From Vitellaria paradoxa (taxonomy: Eukaryota; Streptophyta; Magnoliopsida; Ericales; Sapotaceae), in assembly GCA_019916065.1 (NCBI GenBank), contig CM034239.1, positions 36,790,419 through 36,854,418 on the forward strand: 64,000 nt of DNA, in the 5' to 3' direction. The notes beneath the pieces were generated by a model, which worked only from the letters and a program-made list of their open reading frames with translations, was not told the origin of the DNA and ran no database searches. Numbering within the stretch: position 1 is the first letter of the stretch; each line of letters starts with the position of its first letter. The translations under genes and the position numbers were made by a program. Positions 47,263 through 59,380 of this stretch are shown here, one piece after another.

Positions 47263-48059
47263 AAAATGAAGAATATTAGGCTAGAGCATTTAAGCTTTTC
47301 TCATAAAAGACTAGGGCGTATTTGACTGGAAAAAAATCAACAGCAAATTACCAAAAGTTACTTTTGGGTGTCTTATATAAGATATTAATTTTTGTCACTT
47401 TTTCACTCAATTATAGTAATTTATTTAATTTAAAAATTACCTAAAATTATTAAAAATTATTAAAAATTACTAAAAATTGTTAAAAATAATCAAAAGTTGT
47501 TAAAAATTTAACCAAACATCCAAAATTTATAAAAAAAAATGTTAAAATTACTACTTATTTAACCAAACGGACTAAAAATTGCAACTAGTAACTTTTAACC
47601 AAAAAAAAATAACAAAAATTGTAAAAATTAGAACTTTCAAATGATACATAATTGGATACTAATTTAAACCATTCTCGTGAAAATTAATAAAATAATATGG
47701 ACGCATGTGTCAATTATGCCAAAAAAGAAAAAAAAATTGAAATACTAAAAATGATTTATCCTATAATTTGTAGTACCAAGGACAAAAAAATTGATACTAT
47801 TTGAACCACATTTAGTTACATTAGAAGCAAAAATTCACATTTTGATGAAATGCTCATTCCAGCAAAATTTAAAAGTAATCATTTTCTTCTCTCAAGGAAA
47901 TAAATGTCCATTTTTATATTTTCGTTCCTTCATAGAATGAGAGAAAATAAGAAAAAAATTAATTGGTAAAGTAAATGTGAAACTAAATAGTGGCCGGCAC
48001 TACCTGCCCATCATCACCACTAGCGCCAGGGCCGGAACTATTCCATGACTCGTTCATTA

Positions 48060-48180
48060 TTGGAAATAAAATATTTATACATTAATTGTGAGGAGTTGAC
48101 CTTTCAAGTTCTTGCTTTTCTTGAAAGTCCCAAGTTCGATCCCCTGCATTCTTACTTTTCACTTTTCAGCTTTTTTACCA
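48060..48180 (+). mobile_element. Possible SINE-like segment
   Basis: AGTTGACCTTTCAAGTTC is followed about 40 bp later by CCCAAGTTCGATCCCCTG, which fits a Pol III box A/box B spacing. No tail or target duplication was confirmed. Confidence 0.3.
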
Positions 48181-48679
48181 TTCATAATAATAATAATAAT
48201 ATCATCCCAGCCTAAAGTAAATATATATATATATATATATATATATTTCAATGATCACTCCATCTCTTTTATTTTAAGCTGTTAATAATATATAAAATTT
48301 TATTCTTAAATTAGATCATTAATAATCTAATCTTATCAATTGAGTAATTTTTAAAAGAGTTTGTGAGTAAAGTTTATATATTTGTTATGTTTTTTAAACC
48401 CATAATTCTCAAATATACTACTTGATTCTGAAATTACATTTTTTAGATTGCGAGAGAAATATTAAAATTTTTATAAGAATTAGTTTCCCTTTACTTGAAT
48501 CCCTAGTTCTGATCATTACTAGCACTCACTAACTACTATCACCACCCACCAATTGCCACATCTACCACTATAGTCACCCATTCCTACAACTTATTATCCA
48601 TTACTACCTCTAACATCACCATCTTTTCACCTATCACCATTATTATATATGTAATGAGTTGTACTTTTATACATTATTT

Positions 48680-49440
48680 AAGATAAAGTATAAAAACTAC
48701 TCCTATAATTTACCATCCTTTATCGCTTTAGTCTCACGTGTTTTAATTGCAACAGTCAGATCTTTACACTTTCGATCAAGCAGTAATTCGATCTTTCCGT
48801 TAGTTAACTGTTAAATATAACTGTTAGATTGAGGATAAAAAGATAATTTTTTCTACAGTTTACCCTCAATATCACTTTATTTAGTCTCTCGTGTTTTAAT
48901 TGTAACAGTCAAATCCTTAATTACTACCAAAAAAAATCAAATCCCTACACTTTCGGTGTATATTTGAAATATATTTTATTAAATTATTTTTAATAAATAA
49001 TTTAATCAGAAATATATTTTATTAAATCATATGACATATTATAATTTGAAATATATTTTATTAAATTATTTCTAGTAAATAATAAAATTAAAATATATTT
49101 AATAATTTTATTGAATTAATTATCTTTAATAAATAATATAATTAAATTAATAATAAAGTTAATTTAATACTTAATTTAGTTTACTTAATATGAAATATAT
49201 TTTATTAAATTCAAATAATTTTTTTAAAAAATAATAAAATTAAGAGTAAAGTATAAAAACAATCCCTACACTTTACTAAAAACAATCATTGCATTTTACT
49301 TTTAGTCTCACTTTAATTCTAATGTTTTCAATTGCGACAGTCAAATTCCTATGGTCAAGCAACAATTAGTTCACTCTGTCTATTACTCATTACAAACTAC
49401 CGTTAAGGTAAGGGTAAATATAAAGTCAAGAGGACATATT
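48680..49440. mobile_element. Nested copies of an AT-rich MITE
   Basis: The unit AAAGTATAAAAACTACTCCT ... TCTCACGTGTTTTAATTGCA ... CAGTCAGATCTTTACACTTT appears in full at ~48,684 and in parts at ~48,875 and ~49,250. The spacers between are repeats of AAATATATTTTATTAAATTA. This looks like several insertions of one MITE family. Confidence 0.5.
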
Positions 49441-52400
49441 GTCAATATACATAAAATCTATACACTACTAGTATGATCTATATAAAATTCTGGAATCCCC
49501 TAATTCTTACACATACAAATATTTTCATAAGTAAGTTTAATCTTTGAAAACTAGGAAGCTCCAACTCTTACTTCATATCTTATGGTCTTGACTAAGTTCG
49601 AGTTACTGAATGTTAAATCTTTGACGATTCTTACAGTGTGAGTGTGTGTTCTTCATAAATTAGGTCTTCCTTTTGATCCCATTATGAAATTAGAGTTAGG
49701 GAAGTGAGATTTCAATTTTTGGTTTGATGTTAGGGGCTTTGGTGCTAGTGTTCGATGACTATTTCAGAGTTTCAACTTTTTTTACGTTCATTTGTTTTTT
49801 TTTTTCTTCTTATTTAACCAAGCAACTTGAGTTAGGAAACATCAGTTTCTTATTATATTTATGTTGATTTGATCCATATTGTTATGTTGATAATGATATA
49901 TGGCATGGAATACTAATATATGACAAGTTGATATATGCAAATATATATGTATATATATATTATATGTGGTTCATTGAGAAAGATAATCAATAATGAATTT
50001 GGTAATTGCTAAATCTATGATTAAGTGGAAATTGATAACTTGGTGTACCATGAACACTTGTATGGGCTAAAAATAAATAATTGTGGTGATCTAATTGCTC
50101 ATAAAATAGTAAAATTGAACATTAGAAGTGTGGAAGTCAAAACAGAGCAAGTCGACCAGCTATTGTAGATCTACTATCATTCATACCCCTACTAAAAGTT
50201 ATGTGCACGACCCTAATTTTGGCATCTAATGCACACGAGAATGTAGTACTTGTGCGCACACTATGTATATGCTTCCTATGCCCACAAGGTCTCGTCTCAT
50301 ATGTGTATGACCCCTCGCATGTGCATGCCGTTGATCATTACCTCTCGTAGATGTGCACGAGAGATATATAAATTTATAGAAATTTATAAAGATTTATGTA
50401 GTTCAAGGTGAGAAAAATTTTATAAAGACTTATACATTCCGTTTAAAATGGTGGATTTGATAGAATTTTATTTTATTTTATAAGAATTTTCACCAATTTT
50501 TATATTTGGAATTAAAATAAAATTCGATAGATTAGATTTCATTTCATTTCATTTCATAATTTAAAATTTAAAATTTCATTTGAAATCTAATCTAAAACAA
50601 TAGAATTTAATGAGAATTTATTATTTTTTAAGTTATCTAAATAAGTGCACAAATTTACCCGTATATATCTATTTTAAAATGTGTTTTAAATATAAAATTT
50701 TATTTATTAAATCAAATTAATTTTTTTATTTTAAAATCAAAACAATTCTATTCTCAAACGGGATGATACAAATTTTTAAAATTTTTTTATGCTTCCGATT
50801 CCAAACGGCCACTAGTCAAGAATTTAAGATTGCAAGGGTGGCCCCCAGCCCCATGCTCAACCAAAAACCGTCAAAAAAAGTTGACGTTGCCCAGAGCACA
50901 TACAAACAATTTAGGGGATAGGGGCGCTGGGATGGGTTTTTCAAACTGGGTCCCACGAGACTCCCCCCTCTCTCGATCATTTTGTCACTTGATAGCCCTA
51001 GCTAGCGGACACTCGTACTCAGAGTTTTTCACCTGGACACTTGGGAAAAAGCCACTTTAGGTGCTATTACGTAGCTGAACGAAGGTTTTCCTATTACTAA
51101 TTTACTATTATGGGGATATTTGGAAGAAAAAAAAATTGATAAAAAAGTATAATAAAAATAAAAAAAATGTGATATAAAGGTGATATGTGTTAAAATTTTA
51201 TTGAAAGAAAGTACAAAAAATAATTAAAATTTGATAAGTTTTGACCAGCCAAACGGACCTATGTTTTATTTTTATTTTTTAATTTTTTTTAACTACACCT
51301 TTTTTTTTTTTTTGGGTAAGTGTTTGTTTTTTTAATTTTTAACTACACCTACGGCTGAGGAGGGGATTATCGTGATTTGAGTTGCACAATTTAGTTAAAT
51401 TATTAAATTGAACTAAATTAGTTCTTTTAATTCAATTAGTTCTAGTTTGATTTTTTTTAAATCAATAGTTTAAATAATTCAAAAAAAATTATAAAATCAA
51501 ACTGTTCAATCTGACTTGTGATTTAAAAGATCAGTTAATTAAATCGATATTATTAATATAATCAATATATAATATATTATATATTAAATGTATAAATACT
51601 AAATTTTAGAATATGTTATATACAATTATGAAATTAGATTTGTAAAACAATTAATTTGAATAATTTCTTTATAACTTTTTATTGAAATAATTAAGTTATT
51701 TTAATTTCAAACCCTACATTCAAAATGCCTTTCTTTTATTTTATTATTATTTTTAGAATAAGTAAGAATATTTGTATGTGTGTGTATTGAGAAAATTCAT
51801 TATAAAGTATATTTATACATATATTTTTTGCCCCATAAAATCTTGAAGTTAAATTGAACCAAACTAAAATTAGTGGTTTGGTTTAGTTCGATTTTTTATA
51901 TGAATGATTTATTTTGGGCAGCACACTCACGAGTTATTCTTTGATTCTAGAATATGTTAATTTAGTGAGAATTTTGAGAAATTCGTAATTTAATTTGGCC
52001 AAATTTTTACATTTTATTTTTCCTTTTTACTTTAAAGTTAGGAATAACAATATTTATTAGGCGCATTATTTTTGAGGAAAAAACACAAATACAATGCAAA
52101 TATATATATATATATATCAGTATGAAATTGATGCAATTAGGTTCGATTTTAAAATAGATTAATTATTTTAAATTTTAAAACATTTAATATAAAAGCAAAT
52201 AAGCATAATATATAAAACTCAAACACAACCCAAGTTATCACTCATATTTACTGTAATAATTGCACAATAAATCGATTTGAATAATTAGACTATTTTATCA
52301 TTGGAGGACAGAAAACAAGGGGTTCTAAGAAGTTGCAGTAAAAAAATTCACCGCAAGGGATCCAGTGAAGAAATGGAAGGCTGAGTAATTAATGTAAATG

Positions 52401-53352
52401 TCGAATCATTCATTGTACTATTATGCACATTAATGGTAATACATTAGCTTAACATCGACATTAACTGTTTCGGCATTAACAATTCTCTCGTGGAACTACT
52501 TAGTTATTATTTGTCAATGTCTTCTTTTACTATGTGTTAATAATTTCCATCTGCAAACATTATGTAGCACGGAACAATAGTGATTGCAATAATTTTTTTT
52601 GTCCAATTCTACCAGCTGGACCTCCTCACTTCAGTGACTTCTGCCTATACCTTGCCAACCAAGACCTTAGCTGGAAACTCGTAGTGTTTCTTATATTTAC
52701 ATGTATATATTTTGTGTATGTGTATATATTGAATAATATACGTATATTTTTATGAAATGATTGTTTAAAAAATTATTTTTTAAAATAAGTCAGATCCGGA
52801 TATATAAATTAGATTTGGATCTTGCAAAATCAGTGTTTGTGTGTGTGTATATATATACATGCATGCAAATAGACATATATCGCTGTCAATTTTTATTTTT
52901 TATTTTTTTTAACGTATAACATATATTTGGTGTATATATACACACACAAGTAGGCTAACTTCAAAAGTAAATAGAAATTAAAAGAAAAAGATTTATAACG
53001 ACGCATTTTTCAGTTTATTATCACATATCCAATATCTATTATATTATTGTTGTTATTGTTATACTGTATTCTATAATGTATCCTGTAAGATAAGAAAATA
53101 ATTATTCACCAATAACATAGAATATTGTTAGAATAAAAGAATATTATTCTTCCACCATTTGTATAAAAAAAAATGGAGATAATTCATCTTTGATAAGGTT
53201 TGGGAAACCCTCAGGACTCATCTTTTATTTTTTGTCCCTTTCAATTAACGAATATATATTAATTTTGTTGAAATTATCACTCTATCTGCAAATCAAGTTG
53301 TAAAAAAAATTATACAATATATGTAGCATTATTTACATATATTTTTACTTCT
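49441..53352. other. Spacer without recognisable gene
   Basis: AT-rich, with no supported gene. A segment at 50,885-50,925 (CAGAGCACATACAAACAATT, GGGGATAGGGGCG) repeats one at 45,775-45,815. A TGTTTGG-type MITE remnant lies at 51,110-51,265. (TA)n occurs at 52,100-52,117. A GC-richer patch near 50,160-50,360 with CGTGCACGAG-like words may be an LTR fragment. Confidence 0.45.
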
Positions 53353-53360
53353 ACTATGGT

Positions 53361-53955
53361 TGGGTATGTAAAGGGGGTCGGATTGACCTTGACCCGAATC
53401 TAACTCAACTTTGATTTGACTTTAACTCGCTCTTACGTCTTAAGGTTAGGATTTGGGACACTTATAACCCAAATCAGCATGTGACCCAACTCAAAGTAGA
53501 CTCAACTCAACCCTAAACCTAATCATACAAATTTAATTTTGTTTTTATTTTTTTCAATTGTTTATTTACACTACATTAAAATAGATAATAGATAAGAATA
53601 TTTTTATGTTCTTACGAGTACGAATTTAATTAATTCCCTCATTTGTGATTGAAAGATTCCAATACTTACGAACTTATAATAAATATTAATAAAATTTATT
53701 TATTTTTAAGACTAATTAATCAATTATTTTATTTTAAGTTTAGGTTATAATTAATTTACTTTAAAAATTATAAAAAATATTTTCAAAATATATATAAGGT
53801 CAATAGGTCAAGATTAGGATAAGGGTTGAATATCTTTATCTTGACTTGATCTAACCTGATTTTCACAGCAGCAATCAAGGCAACGGACGAATTAAGCTGA
53901 GTTGATCCGGTTTTTAAGTCGGATCAAGGTCGACTCAACCTATTTTACATGCCTA
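53361..53955. mobile_element. Non-autonomous hAT element
   Basis: The ends are TGGGTATGTAAAGGGGGTCG and the complement of TAGGCATGTAAAATAGGTTG. The flanks are ACTATGGT (53,353-53,360) and ATTGTGGT (53,956-53,963), 6 of 8 matching. The interior is the inverted homologue of 38,690-38,910. It is 595 bp long with no transposase. Confidence 0.68.
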
Positions 53956-55383
53956 ATTGTGGTTGCTTAAAAATATTTGATCACTTTTTTTTTTTCTTGA
54001 GAAGTAGTTACCGAGTCAAGGATTTCTCTTTTTTCTTTTTTTTATCTTTTTTTTTTTGGTTACCAGTAATTACCTTAATGTATATATGTTGCATTTTACT
54101 CTTGTTGAATTTTATCCATTAATACCCTTTAACTACTAATAATCACCTACAATTTAAAATAGCTGTATAAATAATTTTTAAAATTTCATAAATTATTTAA
54201 GTAATTTTATCTTTATATTTTATTAGCTTTAATATATTTCTCTTAATTGTTCACTACTTCTGTTTTTCTTCTCAAAATACTTATTAATTAATTACTATTT
54301 ACTTAAATCTCACTATTTATTATATAAAATAAATATTTTAATTTCTTTAATATTTATTTTTTTGCTAATTTAGAGAAAATATAGAAAATTAATAAATATT
54401 TATATCTCTCTCTCACACACAAAGTAATCTAGATAATTGAGGCAAAAAATTTCTAGAATTCTAGGAATGGAAAATTTCCCCCTACTGGCCCTCTTTTTTA
54501 GTGCAGATCTGTATACAAGAAAATAATGAAATAAAATAGTCATTTCAAGTTAGAAGTAAGCAATAACAATGATAATTCCATTTACAGATAGGACGCCTTA
54601 CTTTACATATGTCTCTATCATTTATAAATGTAGAAGATCTAATATGCTTATCTTGATATGATTATAGTCATTATAGGTAGACAATTAAATACTTAGTGAT
54701 GATGTAAGCATTGAATTTGTTGAAAAAATGACCTTGAAGTGAACTTTTTGTACATATTCTTGTGATGCTATCCCTAGATACACTTGAGTTCATTAAATCA
54801 AATAATTATATCATTAGTTTTAATTTAACTAGAATATAATCTCTCGAAGATGTACGTTTTCTGACAAAGGTGGCTGCAGGATATTTTTTACCTGTACAAA
54901 TTCCATATCTCACTTCAATAATTTCTTGCATTGCAAGTATGTAAAAGACAAAAAAATAAAATATGTAAAATACATCTTGCAAAAGTTTTGGCCAATTCAA
55001 TTGTGAGGAGAGAACTTAATTCTTTCTATGCAAAAAAATAAAAAAGAAATGCTGCCGGGAGAGAGACAAAGAATCTTTTTACTTTTTCATGGATATTGAT
55101 CGATAATTCCAACTTATTTATTTCGTAAGATATCCAAAAGTTTTGCCATAAAGAACTACAAATAGCATCCACTTTTCGTGGAAAAAAAAATGTTAAACAG
55201 CCATACCTTGGGAGAAAGCTCACCTTAAAATTGAAAGTGTTAACACGCACAGCACGCCCATTAGTCACCTATCTTGGGAGTTTCCTTGAAAGGGTAAGGG
55301 GCTGTTTCAACTTTTTAGCACCCACCAAGGATCACTAGACTTAGGTTTTCCTTTTTCATTTTTTTTTTTAAAAACCTTTTTCC
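53956..55383. other. Spacer without recognisable gene
   Basis: AT-rich. Short open frames near 54,806-55,268 on the minus strand have no family signal, and I see no gene. Confidence 0.45.
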
Positions 55384-55500
55384 AATTGTTTATGGAAAGA
55401 AATGGTTGTTGATAACATGTGACTACATCAGGATTGGATTGGATTTCCACTTTTTAAGTGAAATCGTGTCCATGTGATCCAAACAATCAAGTGTTACATA
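55384..55500. repeat. Dispersed ~120-bp repeat, copy 2
   Basis: A direct-orientation homologue of 47,139-47,262, 8.2 kb away and clearly diverged (several indels). Confidence 0.6.
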
Positions 55501-57427
55501 TGTGCTAGCATTTTTGTGTCTAAAAGTACGAAAAATTAAAAAATCTCAATTATTGATTAAATAATAAGATAATTTTAATCATTAAATATATATATATATA
55601 TATATATGTGTGTGTCAAATCAATAACTTTGTTATGTAGATATAATATATGTTCAAACTTTGAAAATTATGGATGCGTTTAATTTGATAAAAAATAAGAT
55701 AAAATGAGATAATTGATCAGATCGTAATTCGTGTAATAAAATAAAAAATAAATAATTTTTAAAAATTTTTATGTATTTTTAATAAACTAAACGCATAGTA
55801 TATTTTGAAAGATAAAAAAAGTAATAGCCGAAATGGAAGAGAGGGAGAGGGAGAGGAGGAGAGAGTGGCGCCGTGGCGAGAGAAGTCAAAAAGGGTGGGC
55901 GGGATGGACGACGTTTGGAGGGTGCTTGAAGACAAAGTAAAATTATTTATATGTATTTGTCATTTTATAATTAACTAAATAAATTATAACTTTTAATAAA
56001 TATTTGTCAATTTTTTAATTCATTCAAAAATAAAAACAAATTTAACATTTTTAATTAATTAATTTTTTTCCCCTTTATTTCTTCTTCCTTCACAATTCCA
56101 GTGTACAAACATACTCTTAAAATCCATGACACACGAAAATGGCAAGAGATTGAAGGTTGCAAGTTTACCGGTTAAATTGGGTTAATTTTTAGGGTAATAG
56201 TAAATATCTAGCAACTGTTTTCAAAGCCATCACTTGAAGTTCCTAACTGTCTCAAAATGGTCGCAGCAGACAATTCTATAAAGAACAGATAGGATATGGA
56301 CATATTACCCGAGCACAATTATGATGATTTTTAATAAATATGAAAATATGAACATGGTAAGAATATGCAAAAAAAAATTATACATATTTTTATTATTTAT
56401 ACATGGGTATATAACATTCTTATCAAAACTAATTTAATAAATAACAAAGCATAACAAAATATAGATGATATAAGATTTTATAATTTTAAGGATTTAGATT
56501 ACTCAAATTTAGATTATTTTTGATCATATAATTGTAGTAAAAATACTAAAACAACTAGACACATCATTTGACGTGTACGATATGTATCTCGAAGTGTTCG
56601 AAAAATATGTTTGCTTGATACGTAAAGGATATAAATACAACATCTATTTTAAAATATTCGTACTTCATAAACTATTACCAAAAACATTTAGGGCGCGCTT
56701 GGAAGTCCAAAATTCATGAGTTCTCAGGAGTTTTTAGATATAGATTCTGAGGTGTCCATACACATCATGTTCGGAAGTTTATAAGTGATGAGTTTAATTG
56801 GAGTGTTCTCGTGAGCTTATTGAACGCCTCAGAACTTATGAGTAGATGTTATGTTTTAATTTTTTGAACACCCTGATTCATAAGTTCATAACATTTTGAA
56901 CAATAATACCCTTGGTTAAATATTGAAATTTGAATTTGACCTTATTAACTTATTTGGACTAATGTTTTGGATGTAATATATTTTGCATTGTTTATAACGT
57001 GAATTTAATTTATTTGGACAAATATTTTAAATGTTATATATTTTGAATGATATATAATATAGATACGATTTATTTGAATTAGCATTTTTGGATGTCATAT
57101 TCAGCAGACTTTTTTTAGCAATTTGGACTTAAAAGTGTTTCGGAACTTTATTGTCAAATACTTTTTTTTTTAACTTCAATATGTCATAATATATTGTTGT
57201 CTATGTATGTGTCCAAATACTAATAACAATTGCAATACTTACTGATTAACGAATAAATAAAAGTATATATATCATTATATACATTAATAAATATCTCATA
57301 ACCCATTTAAAAATAAACTCTCAAAGATAAGTTCATTATTTTTAAATTCGTGTTCTTGAATATCTCAAAATCATTATTATATAAATACCTTAGAACTCAT
57401 AATTTAAAAATATCTTACAACTTATTA
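55501..57427. other. Spacer without recognisable gene
   Basis: It includes (TA)n at 55,588-55,607 and a purine-rich, GC-richer patch at 55,830-55,925 (GAGAGGGAGAGGGAGAGG, GGCGCCGTGGCG). A low-complexity AT-rich segment follows. No gene is supported. Confidence 0.45.
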
Positions 57428-57594
57428 GGGTGTGTTTGAAGTTGTATAAAAGTGTAAAAAATAAAATAAAATTGTAAAAGTAAATGTCTCGTAATTCGTG
57501 CAGTGAGTAAAGAATTTAAATTTTATTATCTCGTAATTCGCATTTATAGAGATTTATAAGATTTTATTTTATTTTATTTAACTCCAAACGGAGC
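57428..57594. mobile_element. MITE, copy B of the ~165-bp family
   Basis: It runs from GGGTGTGTTTGAAGTTGTAT to AACTCCAAACGGAGCC. It is nearly collinear with 23,665-23,832, with two internal TCTCGTAATTCG motifs. Confidence 0.65.
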
Positions 57595-58071
57595 CTATAT
57601 TTTAAAACTCTCAAACACACGTACCCTTAGCTAAAGTTTTCACGACGGCCAAAACCCCATATTCCAACCGTGAATAACATCAACCAAAGCCATAATTTAA
57701 TACAAGACGTGTGTTAATGTCGTGCATAAATAAATATTAATTCTTCATTACTTGAGAATTTGTCCAACGCATTCATTCCCGTCATTTTCGAATCCTTGTA
57801 ATCAAGACAAGAATTGTCGAAGCTGAGCCAACACAATCCATTATAAAATACGAGGCAAATCATTTCATTTATTAGTATTATAATAGTCTCTCATCACTGA
57901 AAGCTTATCAGTTTGTTTGCGCAGGTGTGGATGGTTGTCTTTGTTATTCATTAATGGTGATGATTAGTGGAAGTAAAATCCAATCAAACAAGCAAAAGAC
58001 GATAATAATAAATTAATATATAATCTATCAAATATCCATATGCAGTGTCTGTAATCAGTTTGTTCAGATGG

Positions 58072-58248
58072 AAATGCCAGGAAAAGCTGAAAGCATATTA
58101 TTAGTTAATTGGTGACATATTTTGTCACTCTTTCTGGACAGCCAAACGGATGATTGAACATCATGCCAGCCAGGCCAATCAGCACCCAGAACAGTGACAG
58201 AAGTCATGTGACGAGATGAGCTAATAGTAGGGGTCATTCCAAACTGGA
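58072..58248 (-). pseudogene. Exon-like gene fragment of unknown origin
   Basis: On the minus strand a good acceptor (TTTTTCCTCCAG, about 58,249-58,260) is followed by an open frame FGMTPTISSSRHMTSVTVLG, then ADWPGWHDVQSSVWLSRK, ending FPGISI-stop. Codon use and amino-acid mix look like real protein, unlike the surrounding AT-rich frames. I do not recognise the protein, and no neighbouring exon was found on either side. It may be a captured or relic last exon. Confidence 0.35.
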
Positions 58249-59160
58249 GGAAAAATATATACACATCCATGTAATGCAACAGGATGGACTCAGGATTTAT
58301 AATTAATGGAGTAAAATTATATTTTTAAGATAAATAAGAATAAAAATAAAATACAATGAAGGTAAAATATAAGAAAAAAAGTATAATTTATTAGAAAAAT
58401 AATAAAATTTTATAGTATAATTTTTCAAATCAATTGGAACAGTTGTTGTAGCTGGGCTTTGTTTTGGTCAACTCGTGACTGCCATCAGTGGGCTGCTGGG
58501 TCCTCACAGTCCATATTTATGGGCTCGCATGAAATTCACACAAGGGAATGCCGATAGTTAAAAATATGGCGACAAGGGATGTCAATTCGGATTGATGGGT
58601 TGTGGGAGAAGTCCATCACTTTATTGCTTTTCTCATTGTTTTATATAATTATTTTCTAATCTATCTTTCATAGTTTTATCAATCTATCTCACACATGTTA
58701 TTAAATTACGCTACAATTTTTTACTCTATTAGAAGTCATATCCAATGCATCAGATAGAGACTAATTGAAGACATGCGTGCATTCATATTTTGACAAGCAA
58801 ATCAACAGAGAAAGCAAGCAGTAGCGACTAATTGGAGACTTGCATTCAGGTATAACTGTTTACAAGTGATTTGTCCAAAATCTTCACTTAAAAAAGTCAA
58901 ATTCTTTAAATAAGTCAGTCAAAAAATATATTTCGCGAACAAATCACTTACTGCAATCGTCATTTACAATAATAAATTTAAGACAGAATTAATAAAAGGA
59001 AAAGATTGAGAAAGATAAAGTTTACTGAAATAGTCAATATAAATAACGTACTCATAATGAAATCGTTAACTTAAATAGCGTATACATAATAAAATTGTCA
59101 TTTGTAATAACGGATTTTAAAAATGGATAGATCTAAATGTATACATTATTAGTTGAAGTT

Positions 59161-59365
59161 TTTTTTTTTTGGGTAACGAGAAAAATCACTCAACGGTTTT
59201 ACCTACTAAATTACAAATCCTCGGAGAAACTAGCGCAGCAATCTACTGCCATGACCTCCCACTTAAATCTTGATTGCTCTAGATGAGAATCGAACTTGCG
59301 ACCTGAGTATATTACCCTAAGACTTAGACTTGATTCCCACTCCACTGAACCAACCAGATGTGAGT
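59161..59365 (-). mobile_element. SINE with 15-bp target-site duplication (minus strand)
   Basis: On the minus strand the unit has GGTTGGTTCAGTGGAGTGG (box A), GTCGCAAGTTCGATTCTC (box B) about 60 bp later, a body, and a 3' poly-A seen as poly-T at 59,161-59,172. It is bounded by a perfect 15-bp direct repeat TTATTAGTTGAAGTT (59,146-59,160 and 59,366-59,380). At 205 bp this is a full-length tRNA-derived plant SINE, relatively young judged by the intact duplication. Confidence 0.9.
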
Positions 59366-59380
59366 TTATTAGTTGAAGTT

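Noticed and set aside
50830..51060. 76-codon plus-strand frame
   Set aside because: It lies in a dispersed repeat (related to 45,775-45,815) and has no protein family signal.
58430..58562. Open plus-strand frame starting GTVVVAGLCFGQLVTAISG
   Set aside because: Only about 40 codons, no family match, no splice context; probably chance.
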